NCBI GenBank assembly: GCA_031288215.1
Contig: JAITRV010000296.1
Location: 1 to 18,247 of the forward strand
Direction: 5' to 3'
Length of the DNA stretch: 18,247 nt
DNA from: Spirochaetaceae bacterium
GTDB lineage: Bacteria > Spirochaetota > Spirochaetia > Treponematales > Breznakiellaceae
Part shown: positions 13,561 through 18,247 of the stretch, one piece after another
Numbering within the stretch: the first letter of the stretch is position 1
Layout: each line of letters starts with the position of its first letter
The notes under the pieces: generated by a model
What the model saw: only the letters and a program-made list of their open reading frames with translations
Database searches by the model: none
What the model was told of the DNA's origin: nothing
Position numbers and translations under genes: made by a program

Positions 13561-13589
13561 AGTATAGCAATCCGGGCGTTTTTTTTCAA
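13561..13589 (-). promoter_or_regulatory. Sigma-70-type promoter of the ABC transporter operon
   Basis: On the minus strand, -35 TTGAAA (13589-13584), a 17-bp spacer containing five A's, -10 TATACT (13566-13561). Transcription is expected near 13554, 17 bases before GTG 13537. This makes the transporter a separate transcription unit from the ferredoxin and methyltransferase genes. Confidence 0.7.
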
Positions 13590-13639
13590 TCGGGGGGAAA
13601 CACCGTGCCGCCGGCGGCTGGTCCGGCAGTGCGAGGCCG

Positions 13640-13698
13640 GGGGCAGGGAGTAGCCGCCCCCTGTCCCCGCCTTTGAGCGCGGAAGCCCCTCCGCGCTC
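13640..13698 (-). promoter_or_regulatory. Two hairpins after the ferredoxin gene
   Basis: A perfect 9-bp stem GAGCGCGGA/TCCGCGCTC (13675-13683/13690-13698) overlaps the ferredoxin stop codon. A second stem CAGGG/CCCTG extended by GGGG/CCCC with a one-base bulge (13640-13648/13659-13668) follows on the minus strand. No long T-run follows either stem, so they may slow or attenuate transcription or stabilise the ferredoxin message rather than end it sharply. The 160-bp gap otherwise holds only the ABC operon promoter. Confidence 0.5.
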
Positions 13699-14125
13699 AC
13701 CCCGCCGTTTCCGCAACCGCCTCTTTGGAAGGCCCCTCCTTGATGTAAAGCACGTTCTGCGGGCAGGCTTTGGCACAGATACCGCAGGAGATACATTTGG
13801 TGGGATTGGTCTTGCCTTCGGCCTTCACGATGACCCCGAAGGGGCAGGCCTCAATACACTTTCCGCAATCGACGCATTCTTTTTTGTTCAGCACATAGAC
13901 GTCGTTTGCGTTCTTCGTGATGGCCTTGGCTTCGCAGGCCTTGGCGCATTTCCCGCACTGGACACAGGTTACGATCTTGATCGTATCAACCGTCCCGGTA
14001 ATCCTGATGCAGGACAAGTTTTGGGTTTGCGTGTTCTCGTTCTTGTAGAACGCCTGGGCGCACGCAACTTCACAGGTCAGACACGCCATACAGGCGTTCA
14101 GATCCTGAACCGCGAGTTTCTTCAT
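13697..14125 (-). CDS. Polyferredoxin-like protein with four [4Fe-4S] motifs
   Basis: A 142-aa iron-sulphur electron-transfer protein. Four CxxCxxCxxxC motifs can be read: Cys12-15-18-22, Cys54-57-60-64, Cys84-87-90-94 and Cys111-114-117-121. The last two form a classical bacterial-ferredoxin pair ending CPFGV and CPQNV. No signal peptide, so cytoplasmic. It resembles the electron-transfer subunits (HycB/CooF/DmsB-like) of anaerobic oxidoreductases, but no catalytic partner is in the window. AAGGAGG precedes ATG 14125 by seven bases. It follows the methyltransferase gene by 20 bp and is probably cotranscribed with it. It could deliver electrons to a reductive step linked to that methyltransferase or to an unlinked enzyme; that is a guess. 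Confidence 0.88.
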   Translation of the reverse strand: MKKLAVQDLNACMACLTCEVACAQAFYKNENTQTQNLSCIRITGTVDTIKIVTCVQCGKCAKACEAKAITKNANDVYVLNKKECVDCGKCIEACPFGVIVKAEGKTNPTKCISCGICAKACPQNVLYIKEGPSKEAVAETAG

Positions 14126-14145
14126 GATAATTCCTCCTTAACCTC

Positions 14146-14982
14146 TCAACCAGTTGAATTATCCCAACGTATTTGGGTATGGGTAATTTTCCATACCCCT
14201 TTATAGAACACCTTTTCAACCTTCCGGAGATCCAGCCTTTTTTCCGCCGCCACCAGAAACAGGGGGGCGCCGGAATTCAAGCGGCGGCCCCGTTCGGCGG
14301 ACAGCTCGCTGCCCACATCCATCTCGGTATACACGTCCATGTCCAACAGGGACAGGGTGGTAATATCCCAGGCCGGGCGCAGTTTGTCGCTGAGGAACAT
14401 TTTGCCGCTATATTCCTCCTGGACCGCATAGATTTCAAGCGGATCTCCCTCCGGTTCCCCGTACACCTCCCCATCTGTTTTTTCCCCGAAGGCCGGCTGT
14501 TCCTTAAAACAGGCCCCCCCGCAATTCGCGTCGAAGATCAGTATCCTGCCCCCGGGCCGCAGCACCCGCTTCCACTCGGCATAGGCCCTGGCGGGATCAT
14601 AGAGGGTCCAGGTAACGTCCCGGCTCACCACCAGGTCGAAACTCCCGTCGGGAAAACCCATGGTATGGCTGTCCATCTTGAGGAAGGTGGGCCGGACCCC
14701 CGCTTCCTCCGCGTTTATCCGGGCCTCCTCCAGCATCCGGGCGGTACAGTCCACAGCGATCACCCGGTTGCCCGCTTCGCTGAGAATAATGGAAAAAAAC
14801 CCGGGGCCGCACCCCACGTCCAGCACGTCCATCCCCCGCGGTTTCGGGGAATTCCGCAGGATCTTCTCCCGCCACAGGGCCCGCTGCTCGCCGGCAAGGT
14901 CTTCCCGAACGATCTCGCTGAGATAGGGCGCCGCAATGGTCCAATATACCTCAATAATATGCTGCAAGTCCGGTCTTTCCAT
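14146..14982 (-). CDS. Class I SAM-dependent methyltransferase
   Basis: A 278-aa cytoplasmic methyltransferase with the Rossmann-type SAM fold. Motif I is VLDVGCGPGFF (53-63), motif II acidic Asp78 in VIAVDCT, motif III near MDSHTMGFPDGSFDLVVSRD (103-122), and LRPGGRILIFD (141-151) is the post-motif strand. The rest (about 155-278) is a specific extension with no domain I recognise, including NCGGACF, whose cysteines could bind metal. The substrate is unknown. Start: ATG 14982 (GTG 14985 precedes it directly). A consensus promoter TTGACA-18-TATAAT ends nine bases before the ATG, so the message is probably leaderless; TTG 14967 is a possible downstream start. Cotranscribed with the ferredoxin gene. 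Confidence 0.85.
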   Translation of the reverse strand: MERPDLQHIIEVYWTIAAPYLSEIVREDLAGEQRALWREKILRNSPKPRGMDVLDVGCGPGFFSIILSEAGNRVIAVDCTARMLEEARINAEEAGVRPTFLKMDSHTMGFPDGSFDLVVSRDVTWTLYDPARAYAEWKRVLRPGGRILIFDANCGGACFKEQPAFGEKTDGEVYGEPEGDPLEIYAVQEEYSGKMFLSDKLRPAWDITTLSLLDMDVYTEMDVGSELSAERGRRLNSGAPLFLVAAEKRLDLRKVEKVFYKGVWKITHTQIRWDNSTG

Positions 14983-14990
14983 CACCTCTT

Positions 14991-15020
14991 ATTATACCTG
15001 CCATAAAAAAGGATTGTCAA
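14991..15020 (-). promoter_or_regulatory. Consensus promoter of the methyltransferase-ferredoxin operon
   Basis: On the minus strand, perfect -35 TTGACA (15020-15015), an 18-bp spacer, perfect -10 TATAAT (14996-14991). Transcription is expected near 14984, two bases before ATG 14982. It is divergent from the SRP RNA promoter about 35 bp away. Confidence 0.75.
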
Positions 15021-15054
15021 TTATTTTCGGAGGAAAATCCGGGCATCGGGCCTC

Positions 15055-15083
15055 TTCCCAAAACCTGATAAACCTGCTATGAT
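15055..15083 (+). promoter_or_regulatory. Promoter of the SRP RNA gene
   Basis: -35 TTCCCA (15055-15060, four of six consensus bases), a 17-bp spacer, -10 TATGAT (15078-15083). The predicted start at about 15090 matches the 5' end of the folded RNA. Confidence 0.55.
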
Positions 15084-15089
15084 AAAGGT

Positions 15090-15200
15090 TCCCGTGGTCA
15101 GGGCCCGTGCGAATAGGCCGCGCCCAACCCCGCCAGGTTCGGAAGGAAGCAACGGTAAGCGAGGGCTTGTTGCGCCGCGGTCCCCCTGGCCATGGGTTTT
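15090..15200 (+). ncRNA. ffs: Small signal recognition particle RNA (4.5S type)
   Basis: RNA core of the signal recognition particle, which binds Ffh and targets membrane proteins. The conserved apical domain is visible around 15134-15168: CCAGGTTCGGAAGGAAGCA, with the GGAA tetraloop flanked by the symmetric and asymmetric loops that bind Ffh. The ends pair over 13 bp (15091-15103 with 15184-15196, two G-T pairs). Length near 110 nt fits the short bacterial form without Alu domain. The position just upstream of dnaX, ybaB and recR is a well-known arrangement. The exact 5' end is inferred from the promoter and the terminal stem. Confidence 0.93.
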
Positions 15201-15203
15201 TTT
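15184..15203 (+). terminator. 3' end and terminator of the SRP RNA
   Basis: The right arm of the terminal stem (15184-15196) is followed at once by seven T's (15197-15203). The RNA's own closing stem thus doubles as an intrinsic terminator, which separates it from dnaX. Confidence 0.75.
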
Positions 15204-15237
15204 GCCGCCGCGGGCTGTTATTGTTTGAAATTCGGGG

Positions 15238-15243
15238 TATACT
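15238..15243 (+). promoter_or_regulatory. -10 box directly in front of dnaX
   Basis: TATACT at 15238-15243 lies six bases before the dnaX ATG at 15250; a weak -35 CTGTTA (15215-15220) fits a 17-bp spacer. There is no Shine-Dalgarno, only GAGAG. Transcription would begin on or next to the start codon. Confidence 0.45.
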
Positions 15244-15249
15244 GAGAGT

Positions 15250-16458
15250 ATGGCTTATGAAGTAACCGCCACCCGGCGGCGTCCGAAAACCTTTGATGAA
15301 CTGGCGGGCCAGGAATTTGTGGCGGCCACGCTGAAAAGTTCCATCGAGACCGGCCGGATCGCCCACGCGTACCTGTTCTCCGGACCCCGGGGCTGCGGAA
15401 AAACCAGTACCGCCCGGATTCTGGCCCGTTCGCTGAACTGCGAGCGGGGGCCCACCGCGCAGCCCTGCGGGGTATGCCCGAGCTGCCAGGAGATTAGCCG
15501 GGGGGCGAGCCTGGATATTATCGAGATCGACGGGGCCTCCAATAATTCGGTGAACGATGTACGGCAGATCAAGGACGAGGTGCTCTTTCCCCCCAATGCG
15601 GGACGCTACAAGATATACATCATCGACGAAGTCCACATGCTCAGCGGCTCCGCCTTCAACGCCCTCCTCAAGACCATCGAGGAGCCGCCCCCCTATATCA
15701 TCTTTATTTTTGCCACCACGGAGCTTCACAAGGTCCCGGCCACCATCAAAAGCCGGTGCCAGCAGTTCAATTTCCGGCTTATCTCCCTGGAAACCATTCA
15801 GGGAATCCTCAAGGCGACCTGCGCGGAGATGAATATCGAGGCCGAGGATGAGGCCCTCTTCTGGATTGCCAAGGAATCCACCGGAAGCCTGCGGGACGCC
15901 TATACCGTTTTCGACCAGGTGGCGGCCTTTTCCGGCGGCCATATCCGCGCCGCGCTGATCCGGGAAAAGCTGGGCCTGGTGGGGCTCGATACCCTGAACG
16001 CCCTGGGGGATGCCTGTGCCGCCAATGACTGCGCCGGGGCCTTCGCCCTGATAGACCGGATCATCGACGGGGGGGCGTCGGTGGAACAGTTCGTCATAGA
16101 CCTTGCCGGTTACTACCGGAGCCTGCTCCTCCTCAAAAGCGGCGTTACCCGGGAATCGGTGCTGGGTTACAGCCCGGACCGCTTTTCCGCGGCGGTCTTG
16201 GAGGCGCTGGACCTGATTCACCTGGAACAGGCCTTGTCCCTGCTCCTTTCCCTCTACCGGGACCTGCGCTATTCCGTCTCCCCCCGCTTCGAACTGGAGG
16301 CGGCGGTTTCAAAGCTCTGCTGGCTGAAACGCTGGGTCTCCCCCAGGGAACTCAGGGACGCCGTTGCCGAGGTACGGGAACTCCTGGGGGGAAAGAACGG
16401 GGACGGGCTGAAGTCCGAAGGAGGGATCGGCCGCCCTTTAGCCGGCCGCCGGAGCTGA
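15250..16458 (+). CDS. dnaX: DNA polymerase III gamma subunit (short form of dnaX)
   Basis: Clamp-loader ATPase that opens the beta clamp and loads it on primed DNA; 402 aa in the zero frame. Walker A GPRGCGKT is at 45-52, followed by four zinc-module cysteines (64, 73, 76, 79). Walker B is in IIDEVHML (124-131), the arginine-finger SRC at 168-170, and FATTELHKVP is also typical. Domain III ends near WVSPRELRDAVAEVRELLGG. The zero frame then stops at TGA 16456-16458, after 20 residues unlike any DnaX domain. The tau-specific C-terminus follows in the -1 frame (16395-17111), after an in-frame heptamer G GGA AAG at 16389-16395. The size of 402 aa, against 431 for E. coli gamma, supports a gamma product. 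The start ATG is probably leaderless. Confidence 0.92.
   Translation: MAYEVTATRRRPKTFDELAGQEFVAATLKSSIETGRIAHAYLFSGPRGCGKTSTARILARSLNCERGPTAQPCGVCPSCQEISRGASLDIIEIDGASNNSVNDVRQIKDEVLFPPNAGRYKIYIIDEVHMLSGSAFNALLKTIEEPPPYIIFIFATTELHKVPATIKSRCQQFNFRLISLETIQGILKATCAEMNIEAEDEALFWIAKESTGSLRDAYTVFDQVAAFSGGHIRAALIREKLGLVGLDTLNALGDACAANDCAGAFALIDRIIDGGASVEQFVIDLAGYYRSLLLLKSGVTRESVLGYSPDRFSAAVLEALDLIHLEQALSLLLSLYRDLRYSVSPRFELEAAVSKLCWLKRWVSPRELRDAVAEVRELLGGKNGDGLKSEGGIGRPLAGRRS
16389..16395 (+). promoter_or_regulatory. Candidate -1 slippery heptamer in dnaX
   Basis: G GGA AAG in the zero frame fits the X XXY YYZ rule for -1 ribosomal slippage and is preceded by further G's (G6 A3 in total). Possible stimulating hairpins lie downstream: CGGCCG/CGGCCG (16428-16433/16443-16448) and an 8-bp stem 16448-16455/16464-16471 whose loop holds the gamma stop codon. 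Both are farther from the heptamer than the usual 5-9 bases, so their role is uncertain. Confidence 0.5.
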
Positions 16459-17111
16459 ACGCGGCTCCGGCAAGCCCCGGTCCCGGAGGGGCTTTCCGTG
16501 CGGGAGGGTTCCGGGAAACCCCGCGGGAGCCGGGAGGATCGCCGCCGGGGTCCCCGGATGCCTTCAACCTCGACCGGCCCGGGGCCTTTACCGAGGGGTT
16601 CAAACGGTACCTCGCCTCCCGCCCCGGCCCCGGCCCCGGCCCCGAAGGGGCTTCTCTTGCGGGAGGGCTGAGCGAAGCGCTTCCGGCGGGGCAAGGGGCC
16701 GGCGCTTCAAGCGAAGCCCCCCCGGGGCCGGCGGAGCAGGCGGCCTTGGCTGCCCCTTTAGCCCCGCGGGAGGGGGGCCCTGAGGGGCTCAAGGGCGCGT
16801 TGATTGGGGCGTTTCGGGCGCAGAAGGGGCTGCTCGCCTCGGGGCTGGAGAAATCCCTGCCCTGGGAGTGGGCGGGGGAAAAGCTGCTCATTCCCGTCCG
16901 GGACCGCCTGGGGGCGGAACTCCTGAAAAAGGACGCCGCCCTGATCCGGGAAGCCCTGGCCGATGCGGGGGGGCGGTCCCTGTCCTTCGAGGTGGTGATT
17001 CGGGAGGAGGAGGAGGCGGCCGGCCCGCCCCCGGAGGACGCGCCGGAACTGTCCCCCCAGGCGGAGATGGTCCTCCGGCTGTTTCGGGGGACGGTGGTAA
17101 AGGCCCGGTAA
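16395..17111 (+). CDS. dnaX: DnaX tau-specific C-terminus, continued in the -1 frame
   Basis: Frame -1 relative to dnaX is open from the G GGA AAG heptamer to TAA at 17109-17111. Joined at Lys382 it would give a tau protein of about 620 aa (E. coli tau: 643). The first part is a Pro/Gly/Ala-rich linker with CCCCGG hexamer repeats (16621-16644, PGPGPGP). The last 120 residues are compact and helical: LKGALIGAFRAQKGLLASGL, PWEWAGEKLLIPVRDRLGAE, then alternating strand/helix to VLRLFRGTVV, as expected for the domain that binds the alpha subunit and helicase. No independent start with a good ribosome site is seen. Alternatives to programmed frameshifting are transcript slippage on the G6A3 run, a real mutation, or a sequencing error. 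Confidence 0.75.
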   Translation, partial: ERGRAEVRRRDRPPFSRPPELNAAPASPGPGGAFRAGGFRETPREPGGSPPGSPDAFNLDRPGAFTEGFKRYLASRPGPGPGPEGASLAGGLSEALPAGQGAGASSEAPPGPAEQAALAAPLAPREGGPEGLKGALIGAFRAQKGLLASGLEKSLPWEWAGEKLLIPVRDRLGAELLKKDAALIREALADAGGRSLSFEVVIREEEEAAGPPPEDAPELSPQAEMVLRLFRGTVVKAR

Positions 17112-17155
17112 AGGAGCAGCCGGGTATAACGAGAAATCATAGTGAGGAGTATAAT

Positions 17156-17470
17156 ATGGATATAAATCCCTTTGATCTATTCAAAAACGCCCAGAAATTC
17201 CAGGAACAGATGGGCAGCTTGCAGACGAGGCTGGGGGACATCAGGGCCACCGGTTCTTCCGGGGGAGGCATGGTGGAACTGGATATAAACGGCAAGATGG
17301 AACTGAAGGCGGTCAGAATCACCCCGGAGGCGATGGAATTCAAGGATAACGAGATGCTCCAGGACCTGATCCTGGCGGCCTTTACCAGCGCCATGGAGAA
17401 GATGAAGGAGGCGATCAACGCCGAAGTGGGGACCGTGGCGGGAAACCTCGAGATACCGGGCCTCTCATGA
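17156..17470 (+). CDS. ybaB: YbaB/EbfC family nucleoid-associated protein
   Basis: A 104-aa DNA-binding protein of the YbaB/EbfC family; it forms tweezer-shaped dimers that bind DNA and in Borrelia affects gene expression (EbfC). The start ATG 17156 has GAGGAG six bases upstream; the longer frame from 16868 is shadow of dnaX. It opens MDINPFDLFKNAQKFQEQMG, a helix typical of the family, then SSGGGMVELDINGKMELKAV RITPEAM forms the central beta-sheet, and the amphipathic C-terminal helix has MLQDLILAAFTSAMEKMKEA. Length is standard. It lies 45 bp after the tau stop and overlaps recR by four bases (ATGA), the conserved dnaX-ybaB-recR layout. Confidence 0.93.
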   Translation: MDINPFDLFKNAQKFQEQMGSLQTRLGDIRATGSSGGGMVELDINGKMELKAVRITPEAMEFKDNEMLQDLILAAFTSAMEKMKEAINAEVGTVAGNLEIPGLS

Positions 17471-18129
17471 CCCCCCCGGACGCCGAGACCCCCGGGCCGC
17501 GGGGCCGCGGGCTTAACGCGGACGGGCCGCAGGGCCGCGGGCTTAACGCCCTCGACCGCCTGGCGGCCCTCCTCGCCAAATTACCGGGAATCGGCAAAAA
17601 GACCGCGGGCCGCCTGACCTACCACATCCTGGATACGGACCCCGGCTATGCCCGGATGCTGGGGGAGCAGCTTCTCTCCCTCCACGAGGCGATCAAACGC
17701 TGCTCCCAATGCGGCAGCTTTACCGAGACCGATCCCTGCCCCATCTGCGGCGACCCCGGCAGGGACCGGTCGGTACTCTGCGTGGTGGAGCGGGCCCAGG
17801 ACGTGCGGGTCATCGAAGAATCCCGGGAATTCCGGGGCCGTTTCCACGTGCTGGGGGGCCTCATCGCCCCCCTGGAGGGGGTGGGCGCCGGCGATCTTAC
17901 CATAGGCCAGCTTCTCAGCCGGGTCCGCCGGGAGGGGATTCGGGAGGTGATCCTGGCCATGAACCCCACGGTGGAGGGGGACACCACGGCCCTCTACCTG
18001 CAAAAAATCCTCAAGGATACGGGGGCCGAGGTGACCCGCCTGGCCTCGGGCCTCCCGGTGGGGGGGGATCTGGAATACGCCGACCGGCTCACCCTGTCCC
18101 GGAGCTTCCGGGGGCGGGTTAAGCTCTAA
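17467..18129 (+). CDS. recR: Recombination protein RecR with a repeat-derived N-terminal extension
   Basis: RecR works with RecF and RecO to load RecA at gapped DNA; 220 aa. A helix-hairpin-helix is near LPGIGKKTAGRL (39-50), four zinc cysteines are in CSQCGSFTETDPCPICGD (79-96), and a Toprim domain runs from about 100 (VVERAQDVRVIEESREFRGR) to about 190, including MNPTVEGDTTALYL and PVGGDLEYAD. The family normally starts at the NALDRL segment; here 26 extra residues precede it, made of two copies of a ten-residue repeat (GPRGRGLNAD and GPQGRGLNAL). ATG 17467 overlaps the ybaB stop by four bases and there is no start codon at NALDRL, so the extension is real coding sequence if the annotated start is used. 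Confidence 0.93.
   Translation: MTPPDAETPGPRGRGLNADGPQGRGLNALDRLAALLAKLPGIGKKTAGRLTYHILDTDPGYARMLGEQLLSLHEAIKRCSQCGSFTETDPCPICGDPGRDRSVLCVVERAQDVRVIEESREFRGRFHVLGGLIAPLEGVGAGDLTIGQLLSRVRREGIREVILAMNPTVEGDTTALYLQKILKDTGAEVTRLASGLPVGGDLEYADRLTLSRSFRGRVKL
17494..17549. repeat. 30-bp direct repeat at the start of recR
   Basis: The 26 bases 17494-17519 recur at 17524-17549 with a single difference, giving a 30-bp period. The period is divisible by three, so it adds ten residues without breaking the frame. The second copy supplies the natural GLNAL start of RecR, which suggests duplication outward from the original gene start. Confidence 0.85.
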
Positions 18130-18151
18130 GCGGCCCGGCATACATAAAACG

Positions 18152-18247
18152 ATGAAGCATTTGTCCCTTCTTATAAAACCCGCATCATCCCTTTGCAATA
18201 TGCGCTGCCGTTATTGTTTTTATCATGATATTGGCGGCTCCCGGCGG
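18152..18247 (+). CDS. Radical SAM protein, anaerobic sulfatase-maturase-like, N-terminal part
   Basis: Thirty-two codons lie in the window before it runs off the end. They read MKHLSLLIKPASSLCNMRC and on through RYCFYHDIGG. The CNMRCRYC motif (Cys15, Cys19, Cys22) is the radical SAM CxxxCxxC [4Fe-4S] site. The IKPxSxxCN prelude and CFYHD context are typical of anaerobic sulfatase-maturating enzymes and related SPASM maturases that modify cysteine/serine residues of partner proteins. The start is ATG 18152, 22 bp after recR; no clear Shine-Dalgarno is seen. Substrate and full domain layout lie outside the window, so the subfamily is tentative. Confidence 0.75.
   Translation, partial: MKHLSLLIKPASSLCNMRCRYCFYHDIGGSRR

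Noticed and set aside
13538..13570. TTG 13570 as start of the first permease
   Set aside because: It lies upstream of the predicted -10 box, lacks a ribosome site, and the extra residues are not permease-like; GTG 13537 has all signals.
14992..16221. 409-codon minus-strand frame opposite dnaX
   Set aside because: Crosses the SRP RNA gene and the antisense of conserved DnaX motifs; no recognisable protein features.

Overview
The window looks like chromosome from a host-associated spirochaete, most likely a Treponema of the insect-gut kind. This is inferred from spirochaete-style lipoprotein signals, the order SRP RNA - dnaX - ybaB - recR, a radical-SAM maturase-like gene, and a mixture of moderate-GC and very GC-rich genes. 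No taxonomic search was possible.

Layout. Positions 1-178 hold the start of coaD on the minus strand. Positions 232-450 hold a 219-bp element with perfect 19-bp terminal inverted repeats and nested repeats inside, which looks like a non-autonomous mobile element. Next is a small lipoprotein gene (589-1194, +) with a strong hairpin in its leader and a terminator behind it. Positions 1291-9808 form a catabolic cassette: a FadR-type GntR repressor (-), then in the opposite direction a TRAP transporter (dctP, dctQ, dctM), a zinc alcohol/polyol dehydrogenase, a two-subunit transketolase, a tartronate semialdehyde reductase (garR-like) and an SDR dehydrogenase. A consensus promoter overlapped by a 30-bp palindrome lies in front of the TRAP genes, so the cassette is probably one repressor-controlled operon for uptake and breakdown of a sugar acid or sugar-like acid. 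The substrate is not evident.

The cassette is flanked by exact 40-bp direct repeats (1232-1271 and 9951-9990). One copy is the 3' end of the ABC ATPase gene. The other is an orphan tail of that gene that still ends in a stop codon. This is the signature expected of an island integrated into the 3' end of a gene. A 101-bp cloverleaf-like folded element (9819-9919) lies just inside the right border.

Positions 9947-13537 (-) encode an Opp/Dpp/Nik-type ABC transporter (two permeases, two ATPases) with no binding protein. It has its own promoter and repeat expansions in one ATPase. Upstream on the same strand are a four-cluster ferredoxin and a class I methyltransferase. After a divergent promoter region come the SRP RNA (15090-15200), dnaX, ybaB, recR and the start of a radical-SAM gene. 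The dnaX frame stops early, and the tau C-terminus continues in the -1 frame after an in-frame G GGA AAG heptamer. This suggests frameshifting that makes both gamma (402 aa) and tau (about 620 aa). coaD, the methyltransferase gene and dnaX all have a -10 box only 5-8 nt before the start codon, so leaderless transcripts are likely.
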